This document shows positions 1 through 4,393 of a stretch of DNA of 7,234 nucleotides, piece by piece; the first letter of the stretch is position 1, and every line of letters starts with the position of its first letter. A program made the position numbers and the translations under genes. The notes under the pieces are model-generated. The model saw only the letters and a list, made by a program, of their open reading frames with translations. It searched no databases and was not told the DNA's origin. The stretch is from CAZVEE01 sp964625525. Lineage in GTDB: Bacteria > Pseudomonadota > Alphaproteobacteria > JAJFIK01. The DNA is taken from NCBI GenBank assembly GCA_964625525.1, contig CAZVEE010000127.1, positions 1 to 7,234 of the forward strand. Direction: 5' to 3'.

Positions 1-54
1 ACCCCTGACCTCAGCAGTGCGATTGCTGCGCTCTCCCAACTGAGCTATGGCCCC
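1..54 (-). tRNA. tRNA-Ala (anticodon CGC), 3' part cut off by window edge
   Basis: Reading the minus strand from position 54 gives an acceptor 5' strand GGGGCCA, then TA, a D-arm with GCTC/GAGC stem and AGTTGGGA loop, and an anticodon arm with a perfect 5-bp stem CAGCA/TGCTG. Its 7-base loop ATCGCAC has U33 and anticodon CGC at window positions 21-19, which reads the alanine codon GCG. A five-base variable loop AGGTC and the start of the T stem (AGGGG, then T54) follow. The remaining T arm, the acceptor 3' strand and any CCA lie to the left of the window, so the G3:U70 alanine identity pair cannot be checked. The gene is divergent from hemH. The fold and the anticodon leave little doubt. Confidence 0.95.
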
Positions 55-63
55 GTGGCTCTA

Positions 64-92
64 TCGCTAGGTCTGGCGCTTCGGGCTGTCAA
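64..92 (-). promoter_or_regulatory. candidate sigma-70 promoter of the tRNA-Ala gene
   Basis: On the minus strand a perfect -35 box TTGACA (92-87) is followed by a 17-base spacer and TAGCGA (69-64) at the -10 position. Transcription would start near position 57, just ahead of the mature tRNA 5' end at 54. The -35 and spacing are convincing. The -10 matches the consensus only in its first two bases, so the assignment rests mainly on the -35 box and on position. Confidence 0.5.
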
Positions 93-321
93 TGGGGTTG
101 GCGGAGACGGGCACGGGGGATGGGGGAGAGCAAGACCCAGGGTGTTTGCCCAGGCCATTTGGCCCGTATGTCTGAGGGTGCGAGGGAGTTCCCCGTGTCC
201 TCTTTGCGCATCGGGTGCCTGGCTGAAGGGTGTAGGTTACTGTGTCGGCTGGTGAGCCGATGCCGGCTTTGAGGGACTAGACTTTGCGCCAATAGGGCGT
301 CGGGCCGAGGCTTGGCGGAAA

Positions 322-350
322 TTGACCGTCGCTTAAGGCTTACTAGTTCT
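322..350 (+). promoter_or_regulatory. weak candidate promoter of hemH
   Basis: TTGACC (322-327) matches the -35 consensus at five of six bases. The hexamer 17 bases further on, AGTTCT (345-350), is a poor -10; shifting by one base gives TAGTTC, also weak. A better-looking TAGTAT at 353-358 is 25 bases away, too far for this -35. The position, about 40-65 bases ahead of the hemH start, is sensible, but the sequence support is thin. Confidence 0.25.
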
Positions 351-368
351 GGTAGTATCAACGGGATC

Positions 369-376
369 AGGAAAGG
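369..376 (+). promoter_or_regulatory. ribosome binding site that fixes the hemH start
   Basis: AGGAAAGG lies 10 bases ahead of the ATG at 387. It favours that ATG over the in-frame TTG at 312, which would add 25 residues and has no comparable site. Confidence 0.6.
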
Positions 377-386
377 CTGTTGCCCC

Positions 387-1508
387 ATGACCATTCAGAC
401 CGCGCGTCTTGCTCCAGATTTGGCGTATGAGACGGATACGCCGAAAACGGTTCGGCCGGATAATGCGGTCTCCCCGACGGGACCCCTGCCGGCTGGACAT
501 CCCAAAGTGGCGGCGCGCCGGGTCGGGATCATGTTGATCAATCTGGGAACGCCGGACTCCACCGGATTTTGGGATGTGCGGCGCTACCTCAACGAGTTTC
601 TGTCCGATCAACGGGTGGTTGAGGTTCCGAAGATCATCTGGCAGCCGATCCTGAAAGGCATCATCCTCACCACCCGGCCCCAGAAGACGCGGCAGGCCTA
701 TGCCAAGATCTGGCGGGAGGACACGGACGAGTCACCCTTGCGCTACTACACCCGGCTGCAGGCGGACCGGTTGCAGGAAACCCTCGATCCAGAAGGCGCT
801 TCGGTCCATGTGGACTGGGCGATGCGTTATGGCAATCCGTCGATTGCCTCCGTCATGGAAAAGATGAAGGACCAGGGCTGTGACCGCATTCTGGCCTTCG
901 CGCTCTACCCGCAATACAGCGCGACAACCACCGCGACCGCGTATGACACGGCATTCCGGGCGCTGACGTCCATGCGGTGGCAGCCGGCGGTTCGCACCGT
1001 GCCGGCCTACCATGACGATCCCGCCTATATCGACGCCCTGGCGTCGAGTGTGCGCGCGCAACTGGGTGGCCTCGATTTCGAGCCGGAGGTGATCCTGTGC
1101 TCCTTCCATGGTTTGCCGCAGGCGTGCCTGGACAAAGGCGATCCCTACCACTGCCACTGCCAGAAAACCGGCCGGCTCTTGCGGGAGGCCCTGGGCCTTC
1201 CGGCGGAGCGCTTCCGCGTGACCTTTCAGTCCCGTTTCGGTGTCCAGGAATGGTTGCAGCCCTATACGGACGTTACCCTTGAGGAAATGGCCAAGGAGGG
1301 CGTCAAGAAGGTTGCGGTGCTCACCCCCGGCTTTGTGGCGGACTGCATCGAAACTCTCGAGGAAATCGCCATCGAGGCCCGGGAAGGCTTTCTGGAGGCG
1401 GGCGGCACCCATTTTGCCGCGTTGCCGTGCCTCAATGATAGCGATGCGGGCCTTCAAGTCATCGAGACCATCGCACGCCGGGAACTGGGCGGCTGGTGGG
1501 CGGCCTGA
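387..1508 (+). CDS. hemH: ferrochelatase (protoheme ferro-lyase)
   Basis: The 373-residue product inserts ferrous iron into protoporphyrin IX, the last step of protoheme synthesis, in the cytoplasm or at the inner face of the membrane. Visible family marks are INLGTP (51-56), SFHGLP (239-244) with the metal-binding histidine H241, the TFQSRFG...EWLQPYT block (279-293), and PGFVADCIETLEE (314-326) with the catalytic glutamate E322. The IILTTRP stretch (92-98) is typical of alphaproteobacterial enzymes. ATG 387 was chosen for its Shine-Dalgarno. It leaves about 35-40 residues before the core, longer than the E. coli enzyme, and no in-frame ATG lies between residues 1 and 49. Cysteines C247, C256 and C258 form a C-x8-C-x-C group next to H241, with C165, C238, C320 and C348 also present. 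Some bacterial ferrochelatases bind a [2Fe-2S] cluster through internal cysteines, so one is possible here but unproven. yggT follows after 117 bases. Confidence 0.97.
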   Translation: MTIQTARLAPDLAYETDTPKTVRPDNAVSPTGPLPAGHPKVAARRVGIMLINLGTPDSTGFWDVRRYLNEFLSDQRVVEVPKIIWQPILKGIILTTRPQKTRQAYAKIWREDTDESPLRYYTRLQADRLQETLDPEGASVHVDWAMRYGNPSIASVMEKMKDQGCDRILAFALYPQYSATTTATAYDTAFRALTSMRWQPAVRTVPAYHDDPAYIDALASSVRAQLGGLDFEPEVILCSFHGLPQACLDKGDPYHCHCQKTGRLLREALGLPAERFRVTFQSRFGVQEWLQPYTDVTLEEMAKEGVKKVAVLTPGFVADCIETLEEIAIEAREGFLEAGGTHFAALPCLNDSDAGLQVIETIARRELGGWWAA

Positions 1509-1529
1509 GCCTCGCGTAATCCTGACGCG

Positions 1530-1554
1530 GCCTGGCGGTCCTGCGCCGCCGGGC
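1530..1554 (+). terminator. GC-rich hairpin after hemH, possible terminator or transcript-end structure
   Basis: GCCTGGCGG (1530-1538) pairs with CCGCCGGGC (1546-1554) over 9 bp, including one G·U wobble, around the 7-base loop TCCTGCG. It starts 22 bases after the hemH stop codon. No T run follows, so it does not meet the usual intrinsic-terminator definition. It could protect or attenuate the hemH transcript, or be a by-product of GC-rich sequence. Confidence 0.3.
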
Positions 1555-1597
1555 ATCGCCGCGCCCATTGCCAAGCTCCGAAACCGTGTCTACATCT

Positions 1598-1621
1598 GAG
1601 GTCCCAGCCGGAAAGGACCTC
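1598..1621 (+). promoter_or_regulatory. hairpin overlapping the yggT ribosome binding site
   Basis: GAGGTCC (1598-1604) and GGACCTC (1615-1621) are perfect reverse complements around a 10-base loop. The yggT Shine-Dalgarno GGAAAGGA (1610-1617) lies partly in the loop and partly in the 3' arm, 8 bases ahead of the ATG at 1626. When folded, the 3' half of the Shine-Dalgarno would be paired. The pairing is seen in the sequence; any regulatory effect is inferred. Confidence 0.45.
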
Positions 1622-1625
1622 GCCC

Positions 1626-1925
1626 ATGGTATCGCTCGGTCATCTCCTCATCAGCGTGCTCAATCTTTATTCGTTCATTGTCATTGCCGCCGTCGTTTTG
1701 AGCTGGCTCGTCAATTTCAATGTGATCAACCGCAACAACGATTTTGTCTCCATGATCGGGCGGGCCCTCTACCAGTTGACCGAACCGGTCCTGGGGCGGA
1801 TCCGCCAATTCATGCCCGATATGGGCGGTCTTGATCTGTCACCGATGGTTCTGATCCTGGGGATCTGGTTTGCCCAAATGCTGATCGTTGAGTATTGGCC
1901 CGGCATGCGCAGCGTCCGGCTCTAA
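1626..1925 (+). CDS. yggT: YggT family small integral membrane protein
   Basis: This 99-residue protein has the layout of the YggT family (Pfam YGGT, related to the chloroplast CCB3 and YlmG proteins). It has a first hydrophobic segment at about 5-28 ending in LSWL, then a polar stretch with NRNNDF (35-40), the family signature TEPVLGRIRQFMP (52-64), GGLDLSP (67-73), and a second hydrophobic segment at about 72-91. The charge pattern fits two membrane spans with a short connecting loop. The exact role of bacterial YggT proteins is not settled; links to membrane organisation, cell division and osmotic tolerance have been proposed for relatives. The start is the ATG with GGAAAGGA 8 bases upstream. 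It lies between hemH and the DUF167 gene on the same strand, 57 bases ahead of the latter. YggT and DUF167 genes are frequent neighbours in proteobacteria, which supports both calls. Confidence 0.93.
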   Translation: MVSLGHLLISVLNLYSFIVIAAVVLSWLVNFNVINRNNDFVSMIGRALYQLTEPVLGRIRQFMPDMGGLDLSPMVLILGIWFAQMLIVEYWPGMRSVRL

Positions 1926-1965
1926 GGCATCTAACCTGCCGGCAGCAAACCTGGCGGTGGCACCC

Positions 1966-1986
1966 ATGACGAAACGGGCTCCTTGA
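1966..1986 (+). other. seven-codon open frame (including the stop) overlapping the DUF167 gene start
   Basis: ATG at 1966 opens a frame encoding MTKRAP and then TGA at 1984-1986. That stop overlaps the TTG start of the DUF167 gene at 1983-1985 as TTGA. It may be a tiny leader whose translation couples to the next gene. Alternatively it may be the true start of the DUF167 gene, now out of frame: one extra base in the CC or TT of GCTCCTTGAAC would join MTKRAP to LNEARF. No strong Shine-Dalgarno precedes it (GGCGGTGG at 1953-1960 is weak). Confidence 0.25.
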
Positions 1987-2372
1987 ACGAGGCGCGCTTC
2001 ACCCAGCACCTGATTACCCAGACAACAACCGGTGTTCTGCTCTCGGCTCGCGCCGCGCTCCGGGCCGCCGCGAGCCGCATTGACGGCCACCAAACGGGCG
2101 CGGACGGCCGCGCCCATAGTGCGTTGCGCGTTTGCGCCGTCCCCGACAAGCGGGGCACCCATCGGGCCGTCACCAATCAGGGCGCCAGTCGGGACGTCTG
2201 TGCGCTGATCGCCGCGTGGCTCGGCGTTCCCAAAACAACCCTGGCCATCGAGCGCAGAACGACAGGCCGTGCAAAGACGATCGCGATCCGCGGTGATGCG
2301 TCCGCGCTTGCTATGCGTGTGACCGCAGCCCTAACGCCCCCTGTCTCACCAGCTAAGGACAATGCCCCATGA
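1983..2372 (+). CDS. divergent DUF167 (YggU-like) family protein
   Basis: The 129-residue product resembles the DUF167/YggU family, small single-domain proteins of unknown biochemical role. Recognisable parts are GVLLSARAALRAAASRIDG (17-35, the first-strand block), DGRAHSALRVCAVPDK (41-56), ALIAAWLGVPKTTLAIE (74-90) and TTGRAKTIAIRGD (93-105), the conserved last third. The usual GKAN motif after the APP-type turn is not recognisable. About ten additional residues (around 57-68) sit there instead, and the N-terminal block lacks the usual proline. The only in-frame start is the TTG at 1983, because the frame is closed by a TAA at 1932-1934 and no ATG or GTG lies between. Two readings remain: a genuine TTG start coupled to the tiny upstream frame, or a 5' frameshift in a decaying gene. 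The 3' end overlaps folD by four bases (ATGA), so the two are very likely cotranscribed and translationally coupled. Confidence 0.72.
   Translation: MNEARFTQHLITQTTTGVLLSARAALRAAASRIDGHQTGADGRAHSALRVCAVPDKRGTHRAVTNQGASRDVCALIAAWLGVPKTTLAIERRTTGRAKTIAIRGDASALAMRVTAALTPPVSPAKDNAP
2355..2372 (+). promoter_or_regulatory. folD ribosome binding site and ATGA stop-start overlap
   Basis: AAGGA (2355-2359) lies 9 bases ahead of the folD ATG at 2369, inside the end of the DUF167 gene. The DUF167 stop TGA (2370-2372) is embedded in the folD start as ATGA, a classic arrangement for translational coupling. Confidence 0.7.
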
Positions 2373-3295
2373 GCCCGTCAGCCGCCCCTTCCCCCGCCGC
2401 TGCCAATGTCATTGACGGCAAGGCAAGCGCGGCCGTTTTGCGCGGCCGCGTCACGCATGCCGTTGAGGCCCTTCGCGCTGCCCACGGACTGATACCCGGC
2501 CTTGCCGTCGTGCTCGTTGGTGATAATCCGGCCAGTCAGGTCTATGTGCGCAACAAGGGCATCCAGACCCGGGAGGCGGGCATGGCCTCCTTCGAGCACC
2601 GCCTGCCCGCGGACACGGCGCAGGAGGATCTCCTCGCCCTGGTCCGTGGGCTCAATGCGGATGCCTCCGTGCATGGGATTCTGGTTCAAATGCCGCTGCC
2701 CCGGCAAATCGATGCCCATGCCGTCATGGATGCCATCGATCCGCATAAGGACGTCGACGGGCTCGGCGCGGTCAATGCGGGGCTTCTTGCCCTTGGCCGC
2801 CCTGGACTCGTGCCCTGCACGCCCCAAGGCGTCATGGTGCTCCTTGGGGAAACGCTCGGGGGCGACCTGGCGGGGCGTGAGGCGGTGGTCCTGGGCCGCT
2901 CCATCCTGGTTGGCAAGCCCGTGGCGCAGCTTCTTCTGGGTGCCAACTGCACGGTCACCATTGCCCATTCACGCAGCCGCGACTTGCCCGATTTGTGCCG
3001 CCGCGCGGACATTCTGGTCGCGGCGGTGGGACGCCCACAGATGGTACAGGGGGACTGGGTCAAGCCCGGTGCGGTCGTCATTGATGTGGGCATCAACCGG
3101 GTTGATGCGCCGGAGAAGGGGGAGGGTAAGACACGTCTCGTCGGCGATGTGGATTATGCCGCCGCGGCCGAGCGTGCCCGCGCCATCACCCCGGTCCCCG
3201 GCGGCGTCGGCCCCATGACCATCGCCTGCCTGCTGCGCAATACGGTCCTTGCCGCATGCGCGCAAGGGGGGCTCGCTGCGCCGGACGGTTTATGA
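2369..3295 (+). CDS. folD: bifunctional methylenetetrahydrofolate dehydrogenase / methenyltetrahydrofolate cyclohydrolase
   Basis: FolD converts 5,10-methylene-THF to 10-formyl-THF in two steps, NADP-dependent oxidation and then ring opening, feeding purine and formyl-Met synthesis in the cytosol. The 308-residue product shows the family order. YVRNK (59-63) holds the catalytic tyrosine Y59 and lysine K63. GILVQMPLP (103-111) contains the conserved glutamine Q107, and DVDG (128-131) the substrate-binding aspartate region. VPCTPQG (148-154) follows, then the NADP-binding GRSILVGKP (176-184) and the C-terminal signature PVPGGVGPMT (275-284). It is some 20 residues longer than E. coli FolD; part of the excess is an Ala/Pro-rich N-terminus. 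After DVDG the common histidine-containing sequence (DGFHP or DGFHV type) reads DGLGAVNAG, a small local deviation. The start is the ATG with AAGGA, overlapping the DUF167 gene. The gene ends 13 bases before the convergent adaptor gene. Confidence 0.97.
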   Translation: MSPSAAPSPAAANVIDGKASAAVLRGRVTHAVEALRAAHGLIPGLAVVLVGDNPASQVYVRNKGIQTREAGMASFEHRLPADTAQEDLLALVRGLNADASVHGILVQMPLPRQIDAHAVMDAIDPHKDVDGLGAVNAGLLALGRPGLVPCTPQGVMVLLGETLGGDLAGREAVVLGRSILVGKPVAQLLLGANCTVTIAHSRSRDLPDLCRRADILVAAVGRPQMVQGDWVKPGAVVIDVGINRVDAPEKGEGKTRLVGDVDYAAAAERARAITPVPGGVGPMTIACLLRNTVLAACAQGGLAAPDGL

Positions 3296-3299
3296 GGCC

Positions 3300-3324
3300 G
3301 CGTCGGCATCACGACGCGCCGACG
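3300..3324. terminator. inverted repeats at the folD / adaptor convergence
   Basis: Only 13 bases separate the convergent genes. Two alternative hairpins share this spot: GCGTCG (3300-3305) with CGACGC (3312-3317), loop 6, and CGTCGGC (3301-3307) with GCCGACG (3318-3324), loop 10. Being symmetric, they could act for transcripts from either side. They overlap the adaptor stop codon (3309-3311), and neither strand has a following T run, so intrinsic termination is uncertain. Confidence 0.3.
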
Positions 3325-4376
3325 ATGCGCACGGGCTGACCATCGCGCAGGCGTTCGGCGCCGCGCACGACCACGCGGTCCCCCGCGTCAAGGCCTCCAT
3401 CCACCTCGATCAGGGGGCCGCTGCCGGCACCGGTCTGGACCTGCACCCGCACGGCGAGGTCTTCCTCGTTGATCTTGAACACGGATGTGCCGGCCTGGCG
3501 CAGCACCAGGGCGTCGCGGGGCACAGCGATGACGTTACGCGGCTGGCTTGTCGGCACCGCCACGCGCACAGGCGTACCGATCACCCACAGGGTCGTAGGC
3601 AATCCGACGCGGATTTCGAAGGTACGGGTCACGTCGTTGCCGACCCGCACCAGGGTGCGCACATTTCCTTCCGCCTGCTGACCAAGTCCTGTCAGATCCA
3701 AGGTCATGCCGGTGCGCACATAGGGCGCCGTGCGGACCGGAACGCGGGCACGGATTTCCACATTGGTGGTATCGACCAGCCGGGCGACTTCATTTCCGGA
3801 GCTGACATATTCGCCCGGCTCAACGAGGCGCTCGACAATTTGGCCTGAAAAGGGGGCCACGATGCTGGCCCGTTCCAGGTCGATGCGCGAACGCTCCAGC
3901 GCGATGCCTGCCCGGGCGAGGTCCTGACGGGCCTGGTCCAGGGCGACCGCGGCCTCATCGAGCGTGCGGGCCGGCGTGGCGTTGCGCCGTGCCAGTTCCT
4001 CAAAACGCGCCAGCTCGCGCGTCAAAAAGCCGATATTGGACTTGAGGCTTTCCACGGCGGCCTCATTGTCCGCGACCTCGAGTTCGAAGAGGCGCTTGTC
4101 GAGTTCTGCGATGGGCTCGCCGGCTTGGACCGTATCCCCCACATCGAGCACGCTCACGACACGGCCGGAGATTTCCGATGCGATGCGTGCGTCCGAACGG
4201 CTGATGACCGTCCCCGGAACATCGATCGTGGGCGCGATCGAGACGGACTGCGCCTCGGCAATGCTGACGCTGGCGGGCGGCGGGCCGCCGCGTCCGGGCC
4301 CCTGGGCCGCCGCGGGGCCTCCGGTTAGGAGCGAGAGGCCGGCGGCGGCGAGCAAAAGAGCGATGGGCGAAGGCAT
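3309..4376 (-). CDS. RND efflux pump periplasmic adaptor subunit (membrane fusion protein, HlyD/AcrA type)
   Basis: The 355-residue protein would link the inner-membrane RND transporter to an outer-membrane channel. A signal peptide (about 1-24, hydrophobic core IALLLAAAGLSLL, likely cut at AAA/Q) has no lipobox cysteine, so it is predicted to be a soluble periplasmic protein and not a lipoprotein. A Gly/Pro-rich linker follows (26-36). The first half of the lipoyl-like barrel-sandwich domain is at about 66-93 (ISGRVVSVLDVGDTVQAGEP). A Glu/Arg/Ala-rich helical hairpin spans about 94-168, and the second lipoyl half about 170-203 (APFSGQIVERLVEPGEYV). A beta-barrel domain follows (205-275) and then a membrane-proximal domain (280-355, starting VIAVPRDALV). 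The start is the ATG at 4376, with GAGGAG 7 bases upstream; the in-frame TTG at 4391 lies inside that site and is rejected. It follows the RND gene after 17 bases, so the two form one operon. The substrate cannot be told from sequence. Confidence 0.93.
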   Translation of the reverse strand: MPSPIALLLAAAGLSLLTGGPAAAQGPGRGGPPPASVSIAEAQSVSIAPTIDVPGTVISRSDARIASEISGRVVSVLDVGDTVQAGEPIAELDKRLFELEVADNEAAVESLKSNIGFLTRELARFEELARRNATPARTLDEAAVALDQARQDLARAGIALERSRIDLERASIVAPFSGQIVERLVEPGEYVSSGNEVARLVDTTNVEIRARVPVRTAPYVRTGMTLDLTGLGQQAEGNVRTLVRVGNDVTRTFEIRVGLPTTLWVIGTPVRVAVPTSQPRNVIAVPRDALVLRQAGTSVFKINEEDLAVRVQVQTGAGSGPLIEVDGGLDAGDRVVVRGAERLRDGQPVRIVGAS

Positions 4377-4383
4377 GGGGTGG

Positions 4384-4389
4384 CTCCTC
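4384..4389 (-). promoter_or_regulatory. ribosome binding site of the adaptor gene
   Basis: On the minus strand GAGGAG (4389-4384) lies in the 17-base gap between the RND stop codon and the adaptor ATG, 7 bases ahead of the start. It decides the start at 4376 over the TTG at 4391. Confidence 0.75.
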
Positions 4390-4393
4390 AAGG

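Larger units (their letters stand above)
55..386. other. intergenic region between tRNA-Ala and hemH
   Basis: About 330 bases without a convincing gene separate the divergent tRNA-Ala and hemH. The left end carries the tRNA promoter candidate and the right end the hemH leader. In the middle (roughly 100-310) I see no recognisable element. The short reading frames here on both strands have no family resemblance and no good ribosome binding site. A small inverted repeat, TACTA (341-345) and TAGTA (353-357) with a 7-base gap, lies in the hemH leader. It could be an operator half-site pair but is short enough to be chance. Confidence 0.6.

Noticed and set aside
1..54. tRNA-Ala as an integration site for a mobile element
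   Set aside because: The tRNA 3' end is outside the window, no integrase or repeated tRNA fragment is visible, and the neighbouring genes are housekeeping.
341..357. TACTA/TAGTA inverted repeat ahead of hemH as an iron or heme operator
   Set aside because: The arms are only five bases and do not match an iron-regulator box I can recognise; it is mentioned only within the intergenic entry.
312..386. Upstream TTG start for hemH adding 25 residues
   Set aside because: It has no Shine-Dalgarno and the extra residues have no ferrochelatase similarity; ATG 387 has AGGAAAGG upstream.
732..1574. 280-codon minus-strand open frame opposite hemH
   Set aside because: It is the shadow of the hemH coding frame in GC-rich DNA. 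It is Arg/Gly/Ala-rich, shows no family motif and lies fully across a clear ferrochelatase.
1936..1945. Perfect 10-base palindrome CTGCCGGCAG between yggT and the DUF167 gene
   Set aside because: It is short and GC-rich and close to chance expectation; there is no second copy or promoter nearby to make it an operator.
2378..2968. 196-codon minus-strand open frame opposite folD
   Set aside because: It is a shadow of folD codons, with no recognisable domain.
4377..4391. Upstream TTG start for the adaptor adding MRSHP
   Set aside because: The TTG overlaps the Shine-Dalgarno that serves the ATG at 4376, and the signal peptide is better formed from the ATG.
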